Shown here piece by piece: positions 1 through 9,300 of a DNA stretch of 64,000 nt (the first letter of the stretch is position 1; each line of letters begins with the position of its first letter). The notes under the pieces were generated by a model. It was not told the origin of the DNA, ran no database searches, and saw only the letters and a program-made list of their open reading frames with translations. Source of the DNA: JAIXUI01 sp943373175 (GTDB taxonomy: Bacteria > Bacteroidota > Bacteroidia > UBA7662 > JAIXUI01); contig CALSBM010000008.1 of NCBI GenBank assembly GCA_943373175.1, positions 1 through 64,000 on the forward strand, read 5' to 3'. A program made the position numbers and the translations under genes.

Positions 1-104
1 TCTCTAGCAATTCCTTGAAAATTGACGCCCTGAGGCACCTGGCTAAAGGCGGTTATCGCACTTAGCGCAAGGACAAGGAGAACATGTAGTAACTTATGTT
101 TCAT
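1..104 (-). CDS. Secreted protein, N-terminal part only (cut by window edge)
   Basis: Only the first 34 codons are inside the window. The ATG lies at 102-104 on the minus strand. The translation begins with MKHKLLHVLLVLALSAITAF, a clear Sec signal peptide, and continues SQVPQGVNFQGIARD-like to the edge. A signal peptide followed by 'VPQGVNFQGIAR' is a frequent start of Bacteroidota surface proteins (tail-fibre or SprB-like exported proteins), so an exported protein is likely. The gene starts 10 nt after the stop of the 115-678 gene, so the two are probably cotranscribed. Function cannot be told from this piece. Confidence 0.7.
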   Translation of the reverse strand, partial: MKHKLLHVLLVLALSAITAFSQVPQGVNFQGIAR

Positions 105-114
105 AATGAACTGT

Positions 115-678
115 TTAGTAGTGGATTGAAAACTTACGGTCAGCAACAACATCTCCCTGACCATTTAATAACCTAATCAGATACAAGCCTTGAGCAACAC
201 TGTTGCCTAACTCGATATGCACCGTATTGAATCGGCTTGAGACAAGCAACCGGCCATTTAAATCAAAAATTTGCCATTGTGTGGCATTCTCCGGCACTCC
301 GATTAACTGGAAATTTCCCGCATTGGGGTTAGGAAATAGATTGAAGTTGGTAAGCTCTACCTCCGAAATTTGGACTGTTGGAAGCCCCAGCGGATCATGT
401 TGAAGCACACCGAAAGTGGCTTGTGAGGTATGATCGATAATGGTTTCACCGAGCGAAAAGGTAATGCCCAGACTACCACTGTACCCGGTACCGCCCGAAG
501 CACCCAACAAATGGGTTCCAAGACTAACTTGAGCCTGAGCATGAGTACAAAAAAGCAATACAACCGAAAGTGCTACCAGCCGAAAAGCTAAACGTGCCTT
601 AAAAGGCTTTTGATGCAATAAACTCGCCTTCCACAATCTGTTTTCTATGCCTAAAATGGCAAAATCATAACTTTTCAT
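115..678 (-). CDS. Small secreted protein with T9SS C-terminal sorting domain
   Basis: About 187 residues. After a basic stretch comes a hydrophobic segment ending in AQAQ (a signal peptidase-like site), then a short beta-rich body with the pattern GITFSLGETI...FGVLQHD, common in Bacteroidota exported proteins of unknown role. The last ~75 residues carry the type A T9SS sorting domain: FNLFPNPNAGNF, then IFDLNGRLL, then GLYLIRL and a basic end. The protein is therefore expected to be exported by the type IX system and attached to the surface or released. A reading frame continues to a TTG at 693; the ATG at 678 was preferred. Even this leaves an unusually long region before the hydrophobic core, so the true start may lie further in. 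Probably first gene of an operon with the partial gene at 1-104. Confidence 0.7.
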   Translation of the reverse strand: MKSYDFAILGIENRLWKASLLHQKPFKARLAFRLVALSVVLLFCTHAQAQVSLGTHLLGASGGTGYSGSLGITFSLGETIIDHTSQATFGVLQHDPLGLPTVQISEVELTNFNLFPNPNAGNFQLIGVPENATQWQIFDLNGRLLVSSRFNTVHIELGNSVAQGLYLIRLLNGQGDVVADRKFSIHY

Positions 679-912
679 AACGTATGTAGGCAATTTTATT
701 ACTTTTTTTACTACTCGAAGGTATAGGCTTCAAGAATAAAAAGGCTTCACAAACACTACTATTTTAGAAATTTAACATAAATTTTACTTCATAGAAACAG
801 GAAAATGTGACAGAAAACACCATTAAGTTCCGGGTGCTGAAAAGCCTTTCCAGAGAGTTTTTATCCGCCGAATAGAATATCTCTGTATCGGGGTACTCGA
901 AAATTGAAATAA

Positions 913-1023
913 GGGAAACCGACGTTAGCACCGGCTAACTGGAACGGATTGGCGCAATACAGGGGCGTGTTTGCTCAGATGATGCCGTTTGATGCGTCAC
1001 GGGTGTTCATTAACAGCATCTAG
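913..1023 (+). pseudogene. Possible protein-coding remnant in an intergenic stretch
   Basis: The 434-nt gap 694-1127 has no credible complete gene. One frame (codons from 913, stop TAG at 1021-1023) reads NWNGLAQYRGVFAQMMPFDA followed by SRVFINSI, which looks like the tail of a real protein rather than random translation. An in-frame stop lies directly before 913 and no start codon is visible. I do not recognise the family. The rest of the gap is AT-rich near the 678 start and featureless apart from the hairpin at 1084-1111. Confidence 0.25.
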
Positions 1024-1083
1024 GAAAATGTGAAGCGGGCATGAAAGCCCAAAAAATATCTTATTGGATGGCGAGGTCTTCTT

Positions 1084-1111
1084 GCAGCCCCAACTCTTGG
1101 GTTGGGGCTGC
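1084..1111 (-). terminator. Perfect hairpin downstream of cphA
   Basis: An 11-bp perfect stem (1084-1094 pairs with 1101-1111, arm GCAGCCCCAAC) with a 6-nt loop lies 16 nt after the cphA stop. There is no U-tract after it on the minus strand, so it may act as a terminator or as an mRNA 3'-end stabiliser. Position and stem strength support a transcript-end role. Confidence 0.6.
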
Positions 1112-1127
1112 AATTATCCTTAATTCG

Positions 1128-3782
1128 TTAATCCCGATTCGGAATATCGCCTGTATTAAACTTATACAACCGCTCCGCTTCCTCTTCTTTCAGCTTCATT
1201 ACTAAAGACAACGCATCGGGAACTACGTCGCTGCAAAGAATAATTAACGAGCCGGGTTTAGCTTCGCCTACGGCATAAACAATTGCTTCACGCTCGTTAG
1301 GGATTACCGTGATTTTCTTGTTCGGATCGTGCTCGCGAATGCCGACTTTCAACATTTCTATTAGCTCGTCAGCCGTTTTGCCACGCAGGTTCTTGTCCTG
1401 GCGAATGATGATTTCATCAAACATCTCGGAGGATATCTTTCCGATAGCAACATTGTCTTCATCCCTCCTGTCGCCAATACCGGCAATAATGCCAATTTTA
1501 ACTGTTGCATGTAAATTGGTCACAAACTTCTGCAATGCCCTTAGCCCGGCAGGGTTGTGCGCATAATCCAGCAGCAGGTCGAAGTTGTGGAAGTTGAAGA
1601 GGTTGAGACGTCCCGGCGTTTGAGAAGGCGATGGCATGAATGACTCCAGTGCTTCCTTAATATCTTGAAGTGAAAAATCGCGTACATAGCCGGCCAATAC
1701 TGCCGGAAGTATGTTTTGAATCATGAACGTTGCACGGCCACCATAAGTCAACGGCACATTCACAGCCTTGGTAATCCGCATTTTCCATCCACCACGAGAA
1801 ATGGTGATGTAGCCGTTTTCGTAAATCGCCGCAAGGCCACCTCTTGCAGTGTGCTCCTTGATGCGGCTGTTGTTTTCATCCATAGAAAACAACGCAAGTT
1901 TGGCCTTAATGTCCTTGCGCATGGCAAACACCAAATCATCGTCGGCATTCAGAATGGCATATCCATTCATATTCACCGACTCCGGAATCACCCCTTTCAC
2001 CCTGGCCAACTGATCGAGGGTATGGATGCCTTTTAGTCCAAGGTGATCGGCAGCTACGTTGGTTACAATGCCCACATCGCATTGATCGAAAGCCATACCG
2101 GCCCTAAGCAAACCACCACGTGCGGTTTCTAATACTGCAAAATCGACCGTTGGATCGCGCAACACATACTCGGCACTGGCAGGGCCGGTGCAATCGCCTG
2201 GCACAACCATCATATTCTGAATATAAACACCGTCGCTTGTTGTATAGCCTACTTTGTAACCCTTCAGCTTTGCCATGTGTGCGATAAGTCGAGTAGTAGT
2301 GGTTTTTCCGTTAGTGCCGGTAACAGATATAATCGGAATTCGCGATGGAGTACTGGCAGGAAACAGCATATCTATCACGTTCGCTGCTACGTTGCGTGGC
2401 AATCCTTCACTTGGTGCAATGTGCATCCTAAATCCGGGTGCTGCATTTACTTCCAAAACAGCCCCTTTTGTCTCATTCAGTGGCTTGCTGATATCGGTAC
2501 ACATCAAATCAATTCCACATATATCAAGACCAACAATCCGTGCAATGCGTTCAGCCATTAATACATTGTATGGATGTACTGAGTCTGTAACATCCGTTGC
2601 TGTACCTCCTGTACTCAGGTTAGCAGTGTCCTTCAAGTTGAGGCGTTCTCCTTTTGCAAGCACTGTTTCTAAGGTATAGCCCTTAGATTGAACGATTTCC
2701 AAAGTCAACTTATCAATATGGATTTGAGTCAACACATTTTCATGGCCGTACCCTCTTCGCGGATCTTTGTTTACTTCGTCAACTAATTGCTGTATGGTGG
2801 ACTTGCCATCTCCGGTAACATGAGCAGGAGAACGAAGAGCTGCTGCAACCAGCTTGTAATCAATAACTAGGAGGCGATAATCGTCACCGAAAATCATCCG
2901 CTCTACAATGACCGAATTCGAAACTTCTTTAGCTGCTTTAAAGGCAAACAACGCCTCGTCTATAGAAGTGATGTTTGTGGTGATGCCTCGACCGTGATTG
3001 CCATTAATAGGCTTGATGACTAAAGGAAAGCCGAGGTTGTCCACGGCATCGCGAAGGCCGGTTTCTGTTTTAATCACTTCTCCCTTAGCGATTGGAATTT
3101 CAGCCTTTTCCAACATGTACTTGGTATCTTCCTTATCGCAGGCAATTTCTACTGCAATACTGGAAGTTTCGCTGGTAACAGTAGCCTGAATACGTTTTTG
3201 ATAACTGCCATAGCCTAACTGGCATAGCGAGTATTTATTCAATCGAAACCAAGGAATACCACGGGAAGCTGCTTCTTCCACAATAGAGCCGGTACTTGGG
3301 CCGAGGCGCTCTTCTTCACGCATTTCGCGCATAGCTTTTACGTCCTCTTCGAGGTTGTATTCGCGACCAGCGACGAGAGCTTCTGCAATACGAACAGCAG
3401 CACGGGCTGCATATCGGCCTACTTTCTCTTCCATGTAGGCGAACACTACGAAGTAAACGCCGTCTTCGCCATACGTACGGGTTCTGCCGAAACCGACATC
3501 CATTCCGGCTAACGTCTGGATTTCCAGCGCGATATGTTCTACCACATGTCCCATCCAGGTGCCTTCGGTGACTCTTTTGTAGAACCCACCTGGGCAACCT
3601 TCCGAGCATTCATGCGAATACAAGGACGGCAGTAAAGCCTGCAGACGTTCTAAGAAACCGGGAATATCGTTGGTAGGACGTTGCTCAAGTTCCTGAATAT
3701 CAAGCGTCATAACGATGAGCTTGTGACGGCGGATGGACCAGTAGTTGGGTCCTCGCATGGCGCGTATCTCTCTAATAACCAT
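1128..3782 (-). CDS. cphA: Cyanophycin synthetase
   Basis: Makes cyanophycin (multi-L-arginyl-poly-L-aspartate), a nitrogen and carbon store, by ATP-dependent addition of Asp to the backbone and Arg to the side chains. Start at 3782 gives MVIREIRAMRGPNYWSIRRH, the conserved CphA N-terminus; a longer frame to 3818 adds 12 residues not typical of the family. The resulting 884 residues match the usual length. Order: N-terminal domain (1-~200), ATP-grasp domain (~215-475, with GFPLVIKPINGNHGRG and LEVNAAPGFRMH), and a Mur-ligase-like domain with P-loop VTGTNGKTTTT (~residue 487), LETARGGLLRAG and DYAHNPAG. All key motifs are present, so the gene looks functional. The partner cyanophycinase lies at 16213-17085 in divergent orientation, with a defence island between. 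A hairpin at 1084-1111 follows the stop. Confidence 0.96.
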   Translation of the reverse strand: MVIREIRAMRGPNYWSIRRHKLIVMTLDIQELEQRPTNDIPGFLERLQALLPSLYSHECSEGCPGGFYKRVTEGTWMGHVVEHIALEIQTLAGMDVGFGRTRTYGEDGVYFVVFAYMEEKVGRYAARAAVRIAEALVAGREYNLEEDVKAMREMREEERLGPSTGSIVEEAASRGIPWFRLNKYSLCQLGYGSYQKRIQATVTSETSSIAVEIACDKEDTKYMLEKAEIPIAKGEVIKTETGLRDAVDNLGFPLVIKPINGNHGRGITTNITSIDEALFAFKAAKEVSNSVIVERMIFGDDYRLLVIDYKLVAAALRSPAHVTGDGKSTIQQLVDEVNKDPRRGYGHENVLTQIHIDKLTLEIVQSKGYTLETVLAKGERLNLKDTANLSTGGTATDVTDSVHPYNVLMAERIARIVGLDICGIDLMCTDISKPLNETKGAVLEVNAAPGFRMHIAPSEGLPRNVAANVIDMLFPASTPSRIPIISVTGTNGKTTTTRLIAHMAKLKGYKVGYTTSDGVYIQNMMVVPGDCTGPASAEYVLRDPTVDFAVLETARGGLLRAGMAFDQCDVGIVTNVAADHLGLKGIHTLDQLARVKGVIPESVNMNGYAILNADDDLVFAMRKDIKAKLALFSMDENNSRIKEHTARGGLAAIYENGYITISRGGWKMRITKAVNVPLTYGGRATFMIQNILPAVLAGYVRDFSLQDIKEALESFMPSPSQTPGRLNLFNFHNFDLLLDYAHNPAGLRALQKFVTNLHATVKIGIIAGIGDRRDEDNVAIGKISSEMFDEIIIRQDKNLRGKTADELIEMLKVGIREHDPNKKITVIPNEREAIVYAVGEAKPGSLIILCSDVVPDALSLVMKLKEEEAERLYKFNTGDIPNRD

Positions 3783-3963
3783 AGAAGTACAGAATGTGGG
3801 TTGAAAATGGAAGCTCAATCTCGTTGTGCTTGCGATGGTAAATTAGTAGAATTCAACAAGAATTAAAACTTTCTCTTTAGTAGGCGCTATCAGGAAAACA
3901 TATAGTTGCTCAAAAGAGTTGAAGTGAGGATAGCTAGTGTTTCCGCCCCCTATTAAGTCAGAC

Positions 3964-3989
3964 TGATTAGTGATAAATTAAACTAATCA
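3964..3989. repeat. Inverted repeat at the cphA-side edge of the island
   Basis: Perfect 8-bp arms TGATTAGT (3964-3971) and ACTAATCA (3982-3989) with a 10-nt AT-rich spacer. It sits at the end of the hsdR remnant frame, about 180 nt upstream of cphA. It could be a weak terminator for the minus-strand island genes or a trace of the insertion junction. The rest of 3783-3963 shows no gene. Confidence 0.4.
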
Positions 3990-4134
3990 TGACCGAAGAG
4001 AAAGCACCTCGAAAGACGAATGAGGAGAAACAGATTGGAAACTCCATGCGACAGCGACTGCCTTCAACAATACCCCAACCTGCTGCTCTTAAAATAGGGT
4101 CAATTAATTCTGCACTTGTTTCGGTTTCGTTCAT
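3967..4134 (-). pseudogene. hsdR 5'-end remnant (type I restriction subunit)
   Basis: The minus-strand frame from ATG at 4134 reads MNETETSAELIDPILRAAGW followed by GIVEGSRCRMEFPI, which is the conserved beginning of type I restriction-modification HsdR subunits. Agreement with the family stops after about 34 residues (near 4033). The frame then runs through 21 unrelated residues to a TAA at 3967-3969, so nearly all of a roughly 1000-residue protein is missing: the nuclease and helicase domains are gone. It lies 107 nt downstream of the Schlafen-like gene, in the same direction, as expected if that gene once preceded an intact hsdR. Seen: the peptide match by eye. Inferred: the family assignment, which a protein search would settle. 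Confidence 0.7.
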
Positions 4135-4135
4135 T
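4107..4135. repeat. 29-bp direct repeat, copy 1 (hsdR start)
   Basis: Matches 5909-5937 in 26 of 29 positions, same orientation. On the minus strand it encodes NETETSAE at the start of the hsdR remnant. Together with copy 2 it brackets the Schlafen-like gene. Confidence 0.8.
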
Positions 4136-4241
4136 GGTCTTAAGAATTTTACCGGTTACACTTTTAAGAACTTTAATGCAATATATTGAATTTCACTGTT
4201 TTGTGGCGTTTTTTTATTTCTATAAAGTGATTTCTATGAAG

Positions 4242-5903
4242 TTAAAGGTCGTTTTCTTGCACGTTTTGCTTTATAGAATATTTGGCCCAACGTTTAGAGC
4301 CTTCAATAAATAAGGTATTCTTGGCAACCATAGCTTTCAGAATCCTTTTTATTGCATATTCATTAATTTCTTTGCCAATGCGCGTATGAATTTCACCAAA
4401 ACCACTGATCGGATAGGCTGTCAAATCTTTAAAAATCAACTCTTCTAAGCGATAATCCTCAATGTTTTTCAGGTTGGTTTTGCCTTTGAAGTTGATTTTA
4501 CGGATAAATTCCGGATTAACTGCGTATTGTGTACCTTTTCCTTTTCCGGTTTTAACTATCAATTCCAAATCCATGAGTCTTCCCAACCAATTTCTCAAAC
4601 CCACTTCTTCATTTTGGTTAAGGATATTTGAAATTTCTACGGCTGTATAGGATTGCTGCTGTGCCAGTAAACCCAATGAAATTACCTCTTTTTGTTTTAA
4701 AGTAAATTCATTACTCGCTTTATCCATGAGGCGAACCACTTCTTTACTTACAAACTGTTTCTTTACTATTACGGTAACGCGTTCATCTGTATCCTTTACA
4801 ATCGGCAAGGGCTTGCCAGAACGTAATAATATTGCGTAAACCAAATCATACCCACTTCCTTCCTTTTCCATTAGGCCCAAATCGTAAAATATTTTGGAAA
4901 GATGCTCATTCCTTCTCACGGATTGGCTTAGAATATTCTTTGGAGTTACTCCAAAAGGCAATCTTCCAGGACTATGAATTTCCATTCTATCCGGAAATAA
5001 ATTGATAAATATATCGCCTCTTGTAGTGTATGTTCTGTGCACCAACGCATTTACTACCAGTTCTCTCACCACTTCAATCGGAAAAAATGGAATATTTTTT
5101 CTGAACATACCTTCCGAAACCTCAACGCTTTCCTGCCAATCAGGCACGTCATTTAAAACACTTTCAAGTAATTCCTTCGGATTGGCGAAATTATCATCTA
5201 AAAGAAGTTTCCAGACCTTTTCATCTTTATCATCATATCGAAGAATTTGCATTGAAGGAGGATAAAGCAGAGATGCTCTATCGTTACGTTTGCCAATCCA
5301 TAAAATACCAAGATTGGTTAAAAAGCCATTTTTCTGTATGAAATAATAATCCAACAGCTCCTCATCGCTCATTTCTTTAATAAAGCGACTTACCCTCTGC
5401 GAACTGCGTATGTCATTCAGGAATGTTCTTCGCTTCGATTCATCAAATTGAGAAGCGGATACTTTTTTGGTGGTTTGTTCTTCCCAAATAAAAGCATTTT
5501 TATCAGCAGCCAAACGGGCCATTTCATCGGGTGGCACAGGTATGCATTCATCGTGTACCCTTACGTAGTATCTGCCATCGGTGGTAGATGCAATAGTTTG
5601 GGCACTGCGGAATACCTGTATTTTAATAAATTCTGCATTATTTTCAGCTGTATCAATAGTAACCGCCAAGCCAACATTTACTGTTCTGTGAGCAATATTT
5701 TTCTGAATGATATCTGGTAAATTTCGGTCGGCAATTGTTTGCTTTTCAAGCGGCAGGGTTGCTTTATCCTCGATACCAATATAAATAAAACCGCCCAGAG
5801 CATTAGCAAAACAAACACAGTCTTTAGCAAGCTCATTCCAATCGGTAATTCTACCGTTGAGGAATTTAATTGATTTTTTGTCTATGTTTCTGTTTTCTTC
5901 CAT
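4242..5903 (-). CDS. Schlafen-like AlbA_2 / HATPase_c_4 ATP-binding protein
   Basis: 553 residues. An N-terminal AlbA_2 (Schlafen-like) domain spans about 10-140, with the hallmark CFANALGGFIYIGIED at 31-46. A HATPase_c_4-type ATP-binding domain follows at ~275-400, with REL..NALVHRTY at 280-292 and the IHSPGRLP segment. The last ~150 residues look like winged-helix modules. Members of this family are annotated as putative DNA-binding or ATP-binding regulators and recur in type I restriction loci and defence islands; the biochemical role is not established. The ATG at 5903 is directly preceded in frame by 11 codons resembling the start of hsdR (IN-ETETRAEYI) but without a start codon. It is followed 107 nt downstream by a second hsdR start fragment. 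This context suggests it came from a type I R-M locus and was left behind when hsdR was lost. Confidence 0.85.
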   Translation of the reverse strand: MEENRNIDKKSIKFLNGRITDWNELAKDCVCFANALGGFIYIGIEDKATLPLEKQTIADRNLPDIIQKNIAHRTVNVGLAVTIDTAENNAEFIKIQVFRSAQTIASTTDGRYYVRVHDECIPVPPDEMARLAADKNAFIWEEQTTKKVSASQFDESKRRTFLNDIRSSQRVSRFIKEMSDEELLDYYFIQKNGFLTNLGILWIGKRNDRASLLYPPSMQILRYDDKDEKVWKLLLDDNFANPKELLESVLNDVPDWQESVEVSEGMFRKNIPFFPIEVVRELVVNALVHRTYTTRGDIFINLFPDRMEIHSPGRLPFGVTPKNILSQSVRRNEHLSKIFYDLGLMEKEGSGYDLVYAILLRSGKPLPIVKDTDERVTVIVKKQFVSKEVVRLMDKASNEFTLKQKEVISLGLLAQQQSYTAVEISNILNQNEEVGLRNWLGRLMDLELIVKTGKGKGTQYAVNPEFIRKINFKGKTNLKNIEDYRLEELIFKDLTAYPISGFGEIHTRIGKEINEYAIKRILKAMVAKNTLFIEGSKRWAKYSIKQNVQENDL

Positions 5904-5908
5904 GATAT

Positions 5909-5937
5909 ATTCTGCTCTTGTTTCAGTTTCGTTTATT
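5909..5937. repeat. 29-bp direct repeat, copy 2 (hsdR start without ATG)
   Basis: 26/29 identical to 4107-4135. On the minus strand it reads (ATA) N E T E T R A E Y I, i.e. the hsdR start with ATG changed to ATA, running in frame into the ATG of the Schlafen-like gene at 5903. It begins at the base after the stop codon (5938-5940) of the ATPase/TOPRIM remnant. Confidence 0.75.
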
Positions 5938-6334
5938 CTATGAAATTAACCAAGTTACTAAATCTGTTATTTCAGTATGGTCGCTTGGTATAAACACATT
6001 CAAATCTTCAGTGTATAACCTTGCGTTGAAATTTGCCCAACGTGATTCATTTTTTGGAATGCCTCCCAAATGGTCTTCAATAGTTCCTTTTGTCCAAACA
6101 TAAAATATTACTGCTTGCATTTTTACTTTAAGTGAAACAAAGTTTGTTTGAATTGCTGCTTCCCTTGCTAAAAGTCTGAAAGCTACTGCTGCTGACATGG
6201 AACTGTTTATAGGCCAACCAGCAATTAATATAATTGAGTGCGTTAGTGCTATTGTTGCTAAATGAGCTTGCACTGTTGCAACTATCAAAGAAGGCACGAA
6301 AATTTGTTATTTTTAATTTTGTTATCCGTTTCAT
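5938..6334 (-). pseudogene. Collapsed ATPase / TOPRIM-like gene (first and last parts only)
   Basis: The ATG at 6334 overlaps the TGA of the methyltransferase gene (ATGA), the usual arrangement for a translationally coupled fourth operon gene. It reads MKRITKLKITNFRAFFDS, the typical first strand of AAA_15/OLD-like ATPases ('KLKITNFRAF'), but no Walker A motif follows. That frame ends at 6128. In another frame the DNA reads AVIFYVWTKGTIEDHLGG and RWANFNARLYTEDLNVF down to TAG at 5938-5940. This resembles the C-terminus of OLD-type or stand-alone TOPRIM proteins. Between the two lies about 200 nt of low-complexity filler. The simplest reading is a large internal deletion of an ATPase, or of an ATPase plus TOPRIM pair. 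The N-terminal assignment is fairly sure, the C-terminal one less so. Confidence 0.6.
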
Positions 6335-9300
6335 TTTCTTCCTTCTATGATGTTTACTTCTTCAATGGTCAATAGTTTGAGTAATGCCACACCGATAGGA
6401 TGCTTCGGGTCTGACAATTCTTTGTAAACCTTTTCGATGGTTTTTAAATTCTTTTCATCTTCTCCTTTTTTCAGTTCTGGTAAATTGGTTAGGTGCTTTA
6501 AGACCTCAGCACCACCAGCTTTTATTTCTTCGGGTAAATACAATTCATACACCATTGCATCAATGAGGCGTTCGAAGAAGGTGGTGTCTTGGTTTTGTTT
6601 TTTGAGAAGTATTACAATATTAGTAATATTTTTAAAATCAAAATCAGTTTTCAGATCGACTTCCTTAATTGGAATCTGATCAAAGACAACTTTATTCAAT
6701 TCCCTAGAATTCCCTTGCAATTCCGGAAACTCATCTTCAAAACAATATCTAAAAAGCGTTGAGTTAAACACACCTAGAAGATAATGTAAATATGTACCAG
6801 TTAGTATAAAACACTTTTGATTTGTGTAATACCCTTCATCATCGAATGTAAAAGACAAATCTTTCACCATGTTTGGGTAGATGATTTTGGGCTTTTCGAA
6901 ATTGCTCCAATATCCAATTTGATCTTGTGTTTCAAACCATTCATTATTTGTTTTTTTTCTAGCACCCTTTTCTCCAGTTTGATCGAGCTTTGTCTTCCCA
7001 AAAGATAAAAGGTGATTTTTAATAGCAGGATAGTTAATGATATTTAAATTAAGAGTTGGGAAAGTGCCAATAAGCCAAAGTTTCGTATCGTTGAAAGTGA
7101 ATCTGCCCAAATCTCTTCCTCTAAGTAAAGGCTTAATAATTTCAATAGATTTAGGGTCGTTTTTTATTAGTTCATTTTTCGCAAAATCGTCAATTACAAA
7201 TGCTTCATTTAATCCAGTTACTATACCTCTGTTTATTTCAATATTCCAATCTTTTAATTTTTTGCCCTGGATGCCAATTTTTTGTTTTAACTGCTGTTTA
7301 TTGGTATCAGTAATTACCCAAGCGTTTTCATCAAGTGATTTTATTATGGTATGATAAAGTTTGAAATTGGCGGCAAGGTTGTTAATAAGGTATTGGTTTT
7401 TTTTGGTAATGCGCAGAGCCTTGAGTTCGTTTTTGTTTTTTTCTTTTGTAAGTAAAAATATGGTGGTTAACACTGTTGCAGATTCAAACACATCTGCATC
7501 CGACAGGTCAATTAAGATTTTTCCGTTGGCATTTTTCAGAAAGAAATTTCTTAACGATTTGCCATAATTGCTTCTTAGCCATGCACTACCAGTAATAAAA
7601 ACCAAATTACCTTTTGGCTTTAACAGCATTTGGCCTTTTTCAAAAAAGAGCATATAGATATCACCCGTTCTGGCAAATGTTTCAAATCCTTTGCTTTGAA
7701 GTACATCGGCAACAATTCCTAGTTTTTGAAGTTGAACATACGGAGGATTTCCAATTACAATATCAAAACCTGTAGTCAACCCAAACATCCATTCAGGGTC
7801 AAACCAAGGGGCAAAAGTATTTTGGTCGTAAGGGTCAAAAGAGGCTATTTGCTCAGCAACGTTTGCAATTGCATCTTTATTGGTGGCTAACTCTTTTATT
7901 TGCAATTCCTTTTCAAAATTGTTTATTCTATCCTTTTGAGCTTTAATTTTCTTTGCTTTTTTATCAATTTTCGTTTGTGTTATTGCTCCAAAAATATCAG
8001 TAGTGTTAATAATTTCATAGTCCTCTTTGCTCTTTTCAAGTTGTTTTAGATTCCCCTTTTCGTCTTGTATTAATTGCTTTAATTCTATTACTTCTGAATT
8101 TCCTTTTTTAATGAGTTGTTCTTTTATTAGCTCAGAAATATGTTTTCTCAACTTCTTATCCTCCTTTTGAAGTCGTAACTTTTCTTTTCTATTAGATGCT
8201 GCAAAATATTCATGCCTTACACTTTTTAATTCATTCTCTATTTTTTTAATCGGATTACTTTCAGCAAATAAATCATTTGTAGGAATATCCAACCCTATTA
8301 ACGTATTGGCTGCTACAAATTTTGTTTCCAAGTTTGGCAAACTTCTTATGCCAAAGTTTTCTTTGGTGGCTTGTTTATTTTGGTCAATAATTAAAGAAAT
8401 GAAAAAACGAAGTTTTGAAATCTGAACTGCTATCGGCTGTATATCTATTCCGTAAATGCAGTTTTCTATCAAATAGAGTTTACGTCCGTAATCGCTGGCA
8501 TTGTTTTCAAATACATCGTTTATTTCAGCCAGTCGCTTGCCTCTTTCTTCTTTGTCGCCAATATTAAAAGCGGCTTCTGTTTCTTCCATTGCCTTTTGGC
8601 GTTGTAAGGCTTTCCAGTGTTTGTTTTCAGGGTCAAGTTTTTGCAGCAAATGCACCATCTTGTGTAAAATGCCCATTGGGTAAGCACCCGAACCACAGGC
8701 AGGGTCTAGTATTTTGCAATTGTTGATGCCTTCAATTAATGCTTTGGTTTCTTGCTCATCAAAGGGGTTGGGTGTTTCGGCATACGAAATCAATTCCCTT
8801 AATCGAGATTCAAAATTTTTACTTTCGTTCTTTACATTTTGTTTGATGTATTCGAGTAGCGATTCATCCACCATATAGTTTACAATCTCTCGAGGCGTAT
8901 AAAAACTACCTGTTTGTTTTCTTGCGGTAGATTGGGTTTCGGGATTGTAGCTTGCCAATAAGTTTTCAAATACCTTACCCAATAATTCAGGGTCGAGGGC
9001 AATTTCTTCTTCAATCGGTGTGTTCTCTGCAACGGTAAATTTGTAGCTCTCCAGTAGATTAATTAATCCCCTTGTTTTGTATTTTTTATTCTTGGTAGCA
9101 AAAATATCATTCAGGTCAACTTCTCTTTCTTCGCCAAAAAAAAGGTGATCAGGAACAACGGCTTGTTGCTTTGGGTTGCGGCTAAAACCATCTACATACA
9201 CAATTTTGCCTTCTTCGTTCGGTTTGTCTAAACAGTCGAACAGGCCTCCGTTTAAGAATGGAACATCTTTAAACAATTGCATTGCGTCGCTTTCCGAAAT

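Noticed and set aside
3989..4189. Plus-strand open frame of 66 codons upstream of cphA
   Set aside because: It is the antisense of the hsdR remnant and has no domain or promoter.
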